A stretch of DNA of 64,000 nt from Thermogemmata fonticola (GCF_013694095.1 NZ_JACEFB010000017.1:1-64000), one strand, 5' to 3'. Counted from the stretch's first letter, positions 51,460-61,019 are shown. Made by a program: numbers and translations. The notes: a model not told the origin generated them from the sequence alone.

Positions 51460-53514
51460 ATGGCCATGAGCAGCGCGATACCTGCCCCGCTGACCCCCGC
51501 GGAATGCCCCTTGCTGGTCAAGTACGCCCAGGACCCGAATGCGGCGGCAGAGCTGGTGCAACGGTACAACCAGAGCGTGGAGCGCCTGCAGAATTTGCAA
51601 CGCGGGGAGTACGCCGCCCTTCTGGCGCGTGAGGATTTCGTCCAGGAGGTGGTGGGCCTGTTGGAAGACATCCGGCAGCGCCTGACCCGCACCAAGTACG
51701 TGGTCGGCTGCATCGGTATCACCCAAGCGGGCAAATCGACCGTGGTCAACAGCGTCTTGGGGGACGAAATCTGCAAGCCCGGCGCTATGGATGCCTGCTC
51801 GAGCCTGCCCAGCCGCATCGTCAAAGCCGACCACTTCGCCCTGGACCTGGAGTACCTCACGCCAAAACAGTTTGAACAACGCCTCCATCGCCTGTGCCAG
51901 GAAGCCCTGGGGTTGAGCACCGTCGGCGACCTGGACAAGGACATCGTGCCCTACCTGGACAAGGCGGAGTACTTCCGCAAGGAAGGGGTGGAACGCCCGC
52001 GCTTGCAGGACGATTTGAAGTATCTCAAAGGCTTGATCGAGGCATACAAGCGGCGGGGGAAACAGGTCCTGACCGATCCGCCGCGGCGGGAAAGCAATCT
52101 GCCGTATGAGCAGCGTTATGCCTACACGACGCACGGAGGCGGACGCGGCCAGGATGCGCTGCTTTTGCGCGAGGCCCGCTTCCGCGTTAAGAACTCCTAC
52201 ATCCCGGACGATCTGGAGTTGTGCGACCTGCCGGGTCTGGACAGCAAGCGGACCATCGACGATATCGTCACCTGGGAGTATCTCTCGCAACTGGATGGGG
52301 CCTTTCTTTTCGTCAATGCCGCCAGCAACTTCCTGACGGAAGGGATGCTCAAGGCCCTCTGCCAAGTCATGCAGGTTTTCGACCACAAGCTCACCGACCG
52401 GGCGTGGGTCATTTTCAACAAGATGGACACGCTAACGCCAGACAGTTTCCGGGATGGAGCCAACGAGAACATCTTTCACACGATCGAGCGCTTTTTGGAG
52501 CGGTCTCAGCTTCCCGCGTCCCAGGTTTGTTTCACCGCCAAGCGCATCTGGGAGAATGCTTTGAGGAACAAAGGGCGGGCCAATCTGGAGCAGGCCTGCG
52601 ACTTCGTGGGGCAGACACCGGAGCGGCCCATCCCCGCTTGCTGCCCGGAGAACATGCGGTCGGCCTGGGAGGAATTGCTCAAAGATGGCGGGATCAGCTA
52701 TCTCCGGCGGTTGATCTTCGAGCATGTGGCGCGTTCGGTGGCGGCGGAAGTACGCCAAGATGTGGAACGCAAACTCAAACGGTTCCACGAAAAGCTGGAA
52801 CAGCACCTTCAGGCGGAAGAGCTACGACGCCGCTTGGACCCCGAAGCGCTGCGCAATATCCAGACGTGCTACAGCGAGGTCATCCGCCTCCAACGCGATC
52901 TGCTGCTCCGCTGGCGCAACTACACGGCGGCGCGATCGGTGCTGGATACCTTCCGCGAACAGCAGCTCAAAAACATCATCGACTCTCTGGAACGCGAGAA
53001 TCTGGAATATAGCAGTCAAGACGAGATTGCTCGCCTGGTGGATACCAATGCCCGCCTCATCGAACGTCTGTTGAAACAATGCCTCCATACCGGTCTGGTT
53101 TTTCAGCGGGCTTACGAAGAGATTCGCACCCAATTGGAGAAGCTGCCCACGGTCCGCTGGGGGAACTCCCAGGAGACGTGCGAGAGTTGGTGGCAAAGGA
53201 TCAGCGACGAAGACCGTGCCCACTATGCAGAGTGGTTGGGCAATGGCCAGGACTTGAGGTTTATCACCTCCGAGCTGGAAAGCTGGCTCCAGGGCCGCTT
53301 GGACCTGCCGGGCGGTGCAGGCCTAACCTCCTCCGGCTTCCTGCGCGACCGCCAATCCCTGCGGTTGCTCCAGGAGCGGCTCGACAGCGTCTTCGACTAT
53401 CTCGATCAGAAGATTCGCTCCCGCCTCCGCTATCGCCTGCGGCAGTTGAGCAGCGAATTGTCCCTTCTGGTCGATGAACATAAAAGTGGCAGCGACGGCC
53501 CGCCCGCAAAATGA
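51460..53514 (+). CDS. Dynamin-like GTPase (SrfC-like)
   Basis: The 684-residue product has a GTPase domain with G1 GITQAGKST (about residues 85-93), G3 DLPGLD (about 256) and G4 NKMD (about 320). A long helical region with heptad-like charge patterns follows (about 400-680; RRLIFEHVARSVAAEVRQDV, LQERLDSVFDYLDQKIRSRL), which suits a dynamin-type stalk. There is no transmembrane helix. The domain plan and the Hsp70-like neighbour resemble SrfC of srfABC loci; that relation is inferred. Dynamin-like proteins usually remodel or tether membranes by GTP-driven assembly. The start may be ATG 51460 or 51466. Confidence 0.82.
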   Translation: MAMSSAIPAPLTPAECPLLVKYAQDPNAAAELVQRYNQSVERLQNLQRGEYAALLAREDFVQEVVGLLEDIRQRLTRTKYVVGCIGITQAGKSTVVNSVLGDEICKPGAMDACSSLPSRIVKADHFALDLEYLTPKQFEQRLHRLCQEALGLSTVGDLDKDIVPYLDKAEYFRKEGVERPRLQDDLKYLKGLIEAYKRRGKQVLTDPPRRESNLPYEQRYAYTTHGGGRGQDALLLREARFRVKNSYIPDDLELCDLPGLDSKRTIDDIVTWEYLSQLDGAFLFVNAASNFLTEGMLKALCQVMQVFDHKLTDRAWVIFNKMDTLTPDSFRDGANENIFHTIERFLERSQLPASQVCFTAKRIWENALRNKGRANLEQACDFVGQTPERPIPACCPENMRSAWEELLKDGGISYLRRLIFEHVARSVAAEVRQDVERKLKRFHEKLEQHLQAEELRRRLDPEALRNIQTCYSEVIRLQRDLLLRWRNYTAARSVLDTFREQQLKNIIDSLERENLEYSSQDEIARLVDTNARLIERLLKQCLHTGLVFQRAYEEIRTQLEKLPTVRWGNSQETCESWWQRISDEDRAHYAEWLGNGQDLRFITSELESWLQGRLDLPGGAGLTSSGFLRDRQSLRLLQERLDSVFDYLDQKIRSRLRYRLRQLSSELSLLVDEHKSGSDGPPAK

Positions 53515-53660
53515 CAGCACCGTCCCCAGGAGAGGCGAAGCATTCTCTGGCGGCGTGGGGTTGTCTCTTGCTGGCCATCCCGCAGGAAGGATCCGGCGGC
53601 TCTGCATACTAACGGCGATGGGAACTGATTGTCCGCATCCGTACCGAGGTGGGAACAGAC

Positions 53661-56357
53661 ATGTCGATCCGCGTGCCTCTGATCATGGAGAACATTTACA
53701 TCCGCACGGGGTTGTGTGCCCATACATTCCAATTGTCTGGCCACATACGCCCCAGTCAACCCTGGGACCAATTGGCTTCTTTTGGCGTGTTGATCTATTG
53801 GCCGCGGGAGTTCGGCTGGCTGCGGCTCTATGCTATGGCGGATGCCGGCAGCGGCGGGACGAATATCCCCTTCCAGGACAGTACGGCCGGTCTCGATAGG
53901 GTCTGCCAAGATCATGCCGCCCGGCGGGAACAGGTGGCGCCGGGGAAATTTCTGAGCAACTACCGCTTCCTCGCCTCGAGTCTGCCGCAAATGAACCGCG
54001 TGTTCCTCACAGTCGAGGTGGATACTGATGACGAGGGTTTCCACAACCAGGTTCAGCAGTTGGGAGCCGCCGACAAACAGGAGTACACCCATCCGATCCG
54101 GTTGTTGATTTTCGATGGCAAGCAGTTCGGGCGGTATATCCAGCAGGAAGGAGAGCTTTCGCTGATCCTCAAGCCCTGCACTCCCCTGCCGCGCTATGAA
54201 GGGGTGTTGACCATCGATTTGGGGAACACGAGCACCACGGCCGTGACGCAGGACTTGCGCGACCAGACCTACCTTTCCACCTCGCTCAAGACGGTGCCGT
54301 TGGAGGAAGGGCGGAGCAGCGGCGGCGAAGCCCAACCGCTGGTGTCGGCCGTGCGGATCGACCGGATCATCAGTTTTGGAGCCAACATTGAAGGGCAGCG
54401 CCGCTTTCCGAGCCTGCCGACAGATGAGAGGGCCGGGGCCATCCGTTTCGTGGCGGGGGAACGGGCGGTCACCAATTTGAGCGCCGGCGATGTGGGGGTG
54501 GTCCTGGGTGCCAAGCAGTTGTTGAGCACGCAGCCGTTGTTTCGTCCGGCGTCGTCCGAGGGGGCCGATTGGACGGCGATGCGGCAGGAGGAGCCGACGT
54601 TTTCCCTGCTGACGGAGCATGAACGCGCGCCAGGGGTGATCCAGCGGGAAACCATCGAGATGCTCCATCGGGTCCCCGGCGAGCTGCTCTTCAGCTACGT
54701 TTATCAGCAATTCCGCCGGGCCCAGAAAGGTTGGCCCGATGACGTGGTCCTGACCTATCCGACGACCTACAGCCCCCGCGAGTTGCTGCAACTCCAGAAA
54801 GCCGCGGCGCTAGGCTGGCTGCGGGCGATGGGGCTGCCCCAGAGCGACCAAAACGCCTCCCTTGACACAGGCGGGGATGGCACGTTGCAAGAGTTGGGCA
54901 GCCGCGTCCGGCAGTGGTTGCAGAACCCCGACACCCCTTGCCCCTTGATCGGCCTAGCGTTGGATGAAGCGACGGCGGCGGCCTTCTACTATCTCTATCG
55001 GCGCGTCTTCGACCTGCATGGCGGGCTGGTCCGTTTCCGCTATCTCTATCCCAACGGCATCCACATGCTGCTGGTGGATGTTGGGGGTGGGACGACGGAT
55101 ATTGCTTTGGTTCGCGCTGTATCTCCGGTCCAGGAACAGCATAATTTGTATGTGGAAATCCTCAACCGTAGCGGTTTGCGCCGCTTCGGCGGCGATGCTA
55201 TGACCCGCGAGATTTGCCGCCTGCTCAAGGCCAAAGTGCAAGGGCTCATCCGGCGTGTGCGGCAAATGCCGAATACTCCGCCGCCTCTGCCCGCGCAGCT
55301 TCCGGCAGGTCAAGCCCGCCAAATCGTGGAAGGCTACATCACTCGCCTGCGGGATGCCGATCCTAAGGATGAACTGGTTCCTACCCGTTTCGACCCCAAC
55401 AGAATGGACGAGGACAACCTCCAGCGGCGGACCTGCTTCCACGGCCTCTGGCGCCTGGCCGAAGAAATCAAGCGCCGGCTCAGCGAATCCGCTAAGGATA
55501 GCCGCGGACGCAGCGTACGCCTGCGGGATTTGGACCCCTCCTTGCTCCGAGCCGATACATCCCCCCTCATGGCAGGCATACTCCGCAACATTCCGCAACA
55601 GGTCCAAAATACCCTGATCAACCAGATTGCTGACACCACGATCTCCCGGAGCGAAGTCGATCCCCTCCTGCGCGACCATTTGGAACGATTGGTCCAGCAA
55701 TGCAATCGCTTGATCATGGACCAAATGGACAAGGACCTGGAAACGGGAGTGGGAATCGACTGGGTGATCCTCTCCGGCAACGGCTCGCTCTATCCCCTGT
55801 GCCGGGAGGTTTTGGAAGAGAGGCTCTGCGTGCCGTATGTCCAGCAGAAACTGTACTGCGAGGAGCAAAATCTGAAGTATGCTGTGGCGAAGGGAGCGAC
55901 CCTGGCCCGGATGGTAGAGCGCGTGCCCCGCACGTTGCAGATTCGCTTCAATAGCCGCTTGTGCGATCTGCTGCCCTTCGACGTCGGTTATCACGACATG
56001 CGGACCGGTCGACACCGCGTGCTGTTTACCGCTATGACCAGTTACCGGCAACTGGAGTCTCAGGCCCAGGAAGTCGATTTGCGTTCCGTCACGAGCGGGG
56101 AGGCAGGTTGGGAGGGGGGGCAACAACTGGGGCGTGTTTTCAACCTGGAACGCCGGTTTCCGGGTGAGGAGGAGCATCGGTGGGAGCCGTACCTGTCGTA
56201 TGAGTTCAAGGACCCCCTCTCCGGGCGGATCGAGATTAGTTATGTTTCCGCGGAGGGGTTTTTCCGGGTGATGGACAGAGAAACGGGGGCCATCGGCCAG
56301 ATGCGCGTCATGACTGCGGAGGATAGCCGTCCCGTGGCGATGGGGGGAGACATTTGA
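53661..56357 (+). CDS. Hsp70/actin-superfamily ATPase (SrfB-like)
   Basis: The 898-residue product shows the five-motif plan of the actin/Hsp70 ATPase fold: phosphate-1 GVLTIDLGNTSTTAVTQD (about residue 182), a connect motif ALDEATAAAFYYLYR (about 431; compare EPTAAALAY in Hsp70), phosphate-2 MLLVDVGGGTTDIALV (about 469) and adenosine motif WVILSGNGSLYPLCREVL (about 700). The N-terminal 180 residues and the region between motifs are larger than in DnaK, as in SrfB proteins. No substrate-binding domain of DnaK type is obvious. The ATG at 53661 is preferred, with GAGGTGGG about 8 bases upstream. Confidence 0.85.
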   Translation: MSIRVPLIMENIYIRTGLCAHTFQLSGHIRPSQPWDQLASFGVLIYWPREFGWLRLYAMADAGSGGTNIPFQDSTAGLDRVCQDHAARREQVAPGKFLSNYRFLASSLPQMNRVFLTVEVDTDDEGFHNQVQQLGAADKQEYTHPIRLLIFDGKQFGRYIQQEGELSLILKPCTPLPRYEGVLTIDLGNTSTTAVTQDLRDQTYLSTSLKTVPLEEGRSSGGEAQPLVSAVRIDRIISFGANIEGQRRFPSLPTDERAGAIRFVAGERAVTNLSAGDVGVVLGAKQLLSTQPLFRPASSEGADWTAMRQEEPTFSLLTEHERAPGVIQRETIEMLHRVPGELLFSYVYQQFRRAQKGWPDDVVLTYPTTYSPRELLQLQKAAALGWLRAMGLPQSDQNASLDTGGDGTLQELGSRVRQWLQNPDTPCPLIGLALDEATAAAFYYLYRRVFDLHGGLVRFRYLYPNGIHMLLVDVGGGTTDIALVRAVSPVQEQHNLYVEILNRSGLRRFGGDAMTREICRLLKAKVQGLIRRVRQMPNTPPPLPAQLPAGQARQIVEGYITRLRDADPKDELVPTRFDPNRMDEDNLQRRTCFHGLWRLAEEIKRRLSESAKDSRGRSVRLRDLDPSLLRADTSPLMAGILRNIPQQVQNTLINQIADTTISRSEVDPLLRDHLERLVQQCNRLIMDQMDKDLETGVGIDWVILSGNGSLYPLCREVLEERLCVPYVQQKLYCEEQNLKYAVAKGATLARMVERVPRTLQIRFNSRLCDLLPFDVGYHDMRTGRHRVLFTAMTSYRQLESQAQEVDLRSVTSGEAGWEGGQQLGRVFNLERRFPGEEEHRWEPYLSYEFKDPLSGRIEISYVSAEGFFRVMDRETGAIGQMRVMTAEDSRPVAMGGDI

Positions 56358-56391
56358 GCAAAGACTCGGCAGGTTGGTGGGAAGAGCCACA

Positions 56392-58179
56392 ATGCGTGAC
56401 GCAAGTTGTGCCGGTGAACTGGCGGTGCTGCTTCGGGAGATGGCGCGGTTCGCAGTCCGCTTGGCCGATGTGGGTGCCCACTGGCCGGGGGAGTCGGCCG
56501 CCCGACGCTTCCTGCAACTGCTGCCGGAGCGGGAGAACGCGCCGACGGATGTCTGGGGTTGGACCCGCTTGCTGTTGCAATGGCAGCAATGGCGTCCGCC
56601 GCATTTTTTGCGCCGGCTGCTGACGCCGGAACCGGAGGAACTGGAACGGTGGCGGCGGGTCTGCGAGCAATCCAGCGGTGCCCCCGGAGCACGCCGGCGA
56701 GGAACCCTTTCCTGGGGCCGGTGGTTTGGGACTGCTGAGGAAGAGGAAGATACCCGCCTCCTTTTTGCCCGCTTGGCTGAGTGCCTGGCCGCCTGGCGTC
56801 CCGCCAGCCGCGAACGCCGTCGAGCCTTGGAAGAACTCCTGCGCTACGGCCTGGAAGTCGAAAACATCCTCGCCCGCTTGCGGGAACGGGATCAATGGGT
56901 TCCCCTCATCCTGGTGGAGTTGGCGGAGCACGTCGTGGAAACGGCGGAGCGCTGGCGCTGCGGCATGCCGCTGCCGCAGGGACCCTGGCTTACCCTGCTG
57001 GAAGAATCGGGCAGCCCCCCGCCCAGTCATTCCGAGGAAAACAAAAAACTCTGGCGCGGCTGGCTGAGTAATGGAGGAACGCCCTGGTTCGATCAGCTCG
57101 CACAATTGGCGCAGCACGACTCCGCCGCCGCCGCTTGGCTCCAAGCCGTGTGCCAGGGTTTGGCCGTCCAGTGCTATCCCTGCGGCAATGGCTCCAGCTT
57201 CTGGCAGTGGCCCCCTCAGGCGGAGAGTCCCCCCGGTAAAGTCGAGTGCCACGCGGGCGGTTCCGTCGGCCGCATCATCCGCGTTGAACGTTACGCCACC
57301 GATCCCGCTCTTGTCATCTGCACCTGGGAAGCTCCGCAAGAACTGATCGATTATTACGAACAGACAAAGGCCTTGCTGCAACAGGCCCGCGAAGAGGGTC
57401 TGCATGCCCTCGCCGATGCCTGCAAGCGGGAGTTGTCGCGCCTGCTAGCTGAGGGCCAGTTGCCGCTGCGGGAGCATGTGGTTCGCTTGATCGACAGTGT
57501 GGATTCCCCCGAAGCCGCCCCATCGGTCCGGACGGATTGGCCCCCCGTGTGCGTGCGCCAATGGTTGTCTTTCCTCGGATGGAAGGTCTTTCCCCTGTCC
57601 GAGGGCTATCCCCCTGATGCGGAGGAATACCCGCAGCGCTATCAGTTCCGTCCGGTGTTTAAGAAGGATGTGCCGGTGAAAACGGTCCTCGGCGTGCGAG
57701 TGTTCGGCCTGGAGGATGCAAACGGGGAGATCGTCCGCCCCGCGGAGTTGCAAGTGTCCGCCGGTCCGCCGCCGGTGGGCTTGAATGAGCTGGAAGCGGT
57801 CGCTCGGCAAACCCCTGGCGAGATCGGCCAGCGCCTCCAGGAGTCACTGCGCGCCTTCCGCCTGGCGGGCTTGCAGGGTTGCCTGGAACAACAAGTCGTG
57901 GATTTGTTCAAGCTGTATTGGGAACTCCGGGCGCAGTGGATGCAGAGCGATCCGCAAGTGGCCCAGCAGTTCGGGGAACATTTGGCGGGGATGCTTCAGG
58001 AAGGCTTCGGGATCACCACGTTCGAGCCAACTACCGATCGGGATTTTCCGCAAGGGTGGCTAACCTATCCGCCAGGAACTCGCCTGACGAAGGGGCGCGT
58101 AACCCGCATCCTGCGTCCCGGTCTGCGCTATCAGGCGGACGGGAGCCTGCGCCTGCCAGCGTATGTGGAAGCGGAGTAG
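56392..58179 (+). CDS. Helical protein with a GrpE-like C-terminal domain
   Basis: The 595-residue product is mostly helical and Trp/Arg-rich in its first 350 residues (AVLLREMARFAVRLADVG, LRYGLEVENILARLRE, LVELAEHVVETAERW). The last 130 residues resemble GrpE: a helix pair (LRAFRLAGLQGCLEQQVVDL, AQQFGEHLAGMLQEGFGITT), then FEPTTDRDFPQ and TKGRVTRILRPG...DGSLRLPAYVEAE (about 567-595), like the GrpE end G-x-V-x-x-V-x-RPGY...LRPA-x-V-x-V. Its place directly after an Hsp70-like ATPase gene supports a nucleotide-exchange role, but this is an inference from pattern and order. The stop region is duplicated downstream. Confidence 0.65.
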   Translation: MRDASCAGELAVLLREMARFAVRLADVGAHWPGESAARRFLQLLPERENAPTDVWGWTRLLLQWQQWRPPHFLRRLLTPEPEELERWRRVCEQSSGAPGARRRGTLSWGRWFGTAEEEEDTRLLFARLAECLAAWRPASRERRRALEELLRYGLEVENILARLRERDQWVPLILVELAEHVVETAERWRCGMPLPQGPWLTLLEESGSPPPSHSEENKKLWRGWLSNGGTPWFDQLAQLAQHDSAAAAWLQAVCQGLAVQCYPCGNGSSFWQWPPQAESPPGKVECHAGGSVGRIIRVERYATDPALVICTWEAPQELIDYYEQTKALLQQAREEGLHALADACKRELSRLLAEGQLPLREHVVRLIDSVDSPEAAPSVRTDWPPVCVRQWLSFLGWKVFPLSEGYPPDAEEYPQRYQFRPVFKKDVPVKTVLGVRVFGLEDANGEIVRPAELQVSAGPPPVGLNELEAVARQTPGEIGQRLQESLRAFRLAGLQGCLEQQVVDLFKLYWELRAQWMQSDPQVAQQFGEHLAGMLQEGFGITTFEPTTDRDFPQGWLTYPPGTRLTKGRVTRILRPGLRYQADGSLRLPAYVEAE

Positions 58180-58245
58180 GGTTGAGCCGGAGTAGGGTTG
58201 AGCCGGCCGCTGCCGGCGATGTGGAAGCGGAGTAAGGTTGGGCCG
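58161..58245 (+). repeat. Operon-end duplication across the stop codon
   Basis: The last codons and stop of the GrpE-like gene (58162-58189, with TAG at 58177) recur at 58218-58245 with minor changes and TAA as the stop. A shorter copy of GGAGTAGGGTTGAGCCGG lies between them, near 58188-58206. The segment TGAGCCGGAGT at 58183 is the same core as the 14-base array at 20687. Confidence 0.8.
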
Positions 58246-58383
58246 ACTACCGGCACGGCGGATGTGCTGGGCCAGCTTCCTACGTACTGGCAGGACGTAT
58301 CTGGGGCCAGACGAGACGGGTTCCAGCCGCTCGGCCCTGGGGCTTGCGATTGGCCCTGGGGTTTGCGCTGGGGCTTTCCCGCC

Positions 58384-58614
58384 TCACTCCGTCTTACCGT
58401 GCCGGCAGACCTCCACCCGGTTGATCAGGCGGCGGCGGCCAATCGAGGGCCGAAGCGACTCCTGCGCCAACTGCTTCATGTAGTAACTCGTGACCTTTCC
58501 TAGGATGATCACTTCCTGGTCGTTGACCACGACCTGCAACCGGCGAAGTTGGGGGAGAGGACTGTTCTGGAGAATGTCGGCCGGCTCCATGCGAGGGGTG
58601 ACAGTCGCGTTCAT
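58384..58614 (-). CDS. BON-like domain protein
   Basis: The 76-residue product is almost entirely one BON-like domain: RRLQVVVNDQEVIILGKVTS (about residues 24-43) followed by YYMKQLAQESLRP and the last strand LINRVEVC. BON domains bind phospholipid or other membrane components. There is no signal peptide, so export is not shown. TAGGAGTG lies about 8 bases before the ATG. It lies convergently beyond the GTPase/Hsp70-like operon. Confidence 0.72.
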   Translation of the reverse strand: MNATVTPRMEPADILQNSPLPQLRRLQVVVNDQEVIILGKVTSYYMKQLAQESLRPSIGRRRLINRVEVCRHGKTE

Positions 58615-59002
58615 AAATCACTTCACTCCTACGGTGTCCGTGCTTCATGCCCTGCAAGCGGTGGGGAGTTGTTCGCCCACGGCCTCCGTCTCAGCCGCGC
58701 GCCGCCACCGCTCCACCTGAGTGTTGGCAGAGTCCCTTCCCGGCGAAACGGCCCTCCTGGGATGCCGGTTCGCTTCCTGCACCACGCGACAGCACAGAAA
58801 CACAAACGTCATGATGGGAGAAACTGGTCCATTCCTTGGGTCAGCCGGGCGATCGCGACAATCCTGTCCCGGTCCCGAATGGGGCGAAGGAATATAACCA
58901 TATTCATGGTAAGCCGTCGCGGAGGCCTTTGCAACGAAAAAATCCAATTTTTTTTCCAAGCCTTCCTATCAGCCCGGCGGTCCGCGGGGCGGGGGTGAGG
59001 GC
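58615..59002. other. Intergenic, no gene seen
   Basis: A 104-codon leftward frame (58645-58959) exists, but its composition (many Arg, Pro and Cys in shadow style) does not look like a protein. The T-rich patch near 58940-58960 is the only AT-rich spot and may belong to a promoter. Confidence 0.45.
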
Positions 59003-60832
59003 GTGAAAACCGAGGGTTTGGTGTTTTTCCGCTTCTTATCCTGGGGTGATGCACCAAGGCGGATGCTGGCGGCGAGCCTCTGCCAGCATGGCGGGGGTTG
59101 GCTGGCGGCCGCCACGCTGTTGGCCGTTGGCGGCCCGCTGTTTGTCTGCATGCCGCCGTGGACCGATGTGACGCTCTACGACCTGGCGGCGCGGAATGTG
59201 CTGCGCGGCGGCGTCCATTACCGGGATGTGTTTGATACCAACTTTCCGGGCATGGTCTGGTGTTTCGCTCTGCTCCGTTGGTTGGTTGGTTCCAGCTCCG
59301 AATGGCTCCGCCTCGCTGATCTGGTGGTGATCGGCAGCGCGGTGGCCGCCTTGGCGGTGGGGTTGAAGCGCGGGGGAGTGCCGCCCTCCCGGCTGGGTTG
59401 GTTCGTGGCGGCGTGTGCCCTCTTTTATCTGTTCCTCAGCGAATTCAATCACGTGCAGCGGGATGGGTGGATGCTGCTGCCGGCCCTATTGGCCCTGGAG
59501 GTGCGGTGGCGGCGGTGGCGGCTCGGCCACGACCTGTCAGGGCAGTGTTCCTTCCGGCGGCATAGGCTGGCGGTGGGTGAAGGCATGCTCTGGGGGGTCG
59601 GAGTGTGGCTCAAGCCGCATGTCAGCATCCCGGCGCTGGCTGTGGTGGGAGCCGGTGTCGTACTGCTTTATCGCCGCGGCGGATGGCGTATCCTGGCCGG
59701 GGATAGCGCCGCTGTGCTGGCCGGGGGGCTACTCTGCGGTGCAGCCGGGATCGCCTGGCTAATGGCTACCGGAGCCTGGCCGTACTTCCTGGACATCCTG
59801 ACCCGTTGGGTGCCCGGTTATCTGAGCTACTGGCCGGAGGGCCTCGCCTTTCGGGCTGGTTACCTTTTCCGGTGCTTTGGTCCCTGGAGTGCCTTGCATG
59901 CCTTGGCCCTGCCAATCGCGGCTTACTGGCTGTATCGCCTGATCGCCATCCGCGCACTTCCTGGTACCAGTCTGGCTCCTGGTTCCTCAACGTCCATGAA
60001 AAGGCTAAGCGATGATAGCGGTGATCAAGGTGAAGGGCCGATCGGGATAACCCTCCTGGCGGCCTTATATGTTGGGTGGTTGCTGCAAGTGGTGGTCGTG
60101 CAAAAGCCGTTCGATTACGCCCATGTTCCCCCAGTGTTCCTGGCCCTCGCCCTGCTGACGGTCGGGGGCTGGAATGCCAGCAAGCTCCTGGTGCTGGGAG
60201 TGCTCGCCGGTTCGCTGCTGCTGCAAGTACCGCCGGTGTCTGCGGCATGGCAGCGGATGCAACAATTCCCCCTGCTCGAACGCTGGACGGCCCATCCGCT
60301 TTTGGACCGAGAGCGCACCGGCCTTTGGCTCCGTTGCTGGACAGAAGGCAGCACGCCGGAATTGCGCAACCGCTTGGGGCTGTACATCGATTGCCATTGC
60401 GCCACGAATTGGGAGGACCTGGCTCAAGTCGCGGACTATTTGCGGCAAGTGCACCCGCCGCTCCAGGATGGCGAGCTGAATTGCTGGCATGACGGCACGC
60501 ATCCCCTGTACCTCCTCCTGAATCTGGAGCCGGCGACGCGGTACCTGCACTATGGCACGGCCTTCTCCATCCGCGCACGAGTGGGGGAGATCGCCGAGGC
60601 GGTGGCCTGGAGCCGCCAGCGCTACGTGGTGAGCGATCTCTACCCTGTTCTCCCGGACATTTCTCCTGACCAATTACCGGTAGCGGACGGCCAGGAACTC
60701 CACTTGCCCCGGGACTTTCCCGCACCCTACCGCCAGCTCTTTCCCTGGAATCAGCCGCTGGTTTTCCGCTGGGGCCGGTATTGCGTCCACAAGGTGGAAG
60801 GTCCGCTCGGCGTGATCGACATCCACCCTTGA
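59003..60832 (+). CDS. Multi-pass membrane protein, GT-C glycosyltransferase-like
   Basis: The 609-residue product has about ten hydrophobic segments. The first external loop reads WTDVTLYDLAARNVLRGGVHYRDVFDTNFPGMVW (residues 53-86, only parts quoted as motif: DVTLYDLAARN and YRDVFDTNFPG), the pattern of GT-C enzymes that use polyprenyl-phosphate sugars (D/E-rich loop and n-PPG motif). A 190-residue soluble C-terminal part (about 420-609) follows. The donor and acceptor are unknown. The start is GTG 59003, with a G-rich stretch before it. Confidence 0.72.
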   Translation: MKTEGLVFFRFLSWGDAPRRMLAASLCQHGGGWLAAATLLAVGGPLFVCMPPWTDVTLYDLAARNVLRGGVHYRDVFDTNFPGMVWCFALLRWLVGSSSEWLRLADLVVIGSAVAALAVGLKRGGVPPSRLGWFVAACALFYLFLSEFNHVQRDGWMLLPALLALEVRWRRWRLGHDLSGQCSFRRHRLAVGEGMLWGVGVWLKPHVSIPALAVVGAGVVLLYRRGGWRILAGDSAAVLAGGLLCGAAGIAWLMATGAWPYFLDILTRWVPGYLSYWPEGLAFRAGYLFRCFGPWSALHALALPIAAYWLYRLIAIRALPGTSLAPGSSTSMKRLSDDSGDQGEGPIGITLLAALYVGWLLQVVVVQKPFDYAHVPPVFLALALLTVGGWNASKLLVLGVLAGSLLLQVPPVSAAWQRMQQFPLLERWTAHPLLDRERTGLWLRCWTEGSTPELRNRLGLYIDCHCATNWEDLAQVADYLRQVHPPLQDGELNCWHDGTHPLYLLLNLEPATRYLHYGTAFSIRARVGEIAEAVAWSRQRYVVSDLYPVLPDISPDQLPVADGQELHLPRDFPAPYRQLFPWNQPLVFRWGRYCVHKVEGPLGVIDIHP

Positions 60833-61019
60833 AGCCAGCTCGTCGAGGTTCGGGGGAGAGTGTTTGTCCCGGCGGGGGTATGAGTCCGTCCCAGCGCATC
60901 AGGAGCGGATGCGCTCATAGCGGCCCTGTCGGTTCGGAGTATAATGGCAAAGTAGCTCAGACCCATGTCGGACGCGGAGAAGGAAGGTAAGAATCGATCA
61001 GCCGAAGGAGGGAAGCAGC

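Noticed and set aside
58645-58959. 104-codon leftward frame
   Set aside because: Arg/Pro/Cys-rich shadow-like composition and no convincing ribosome-binding site.
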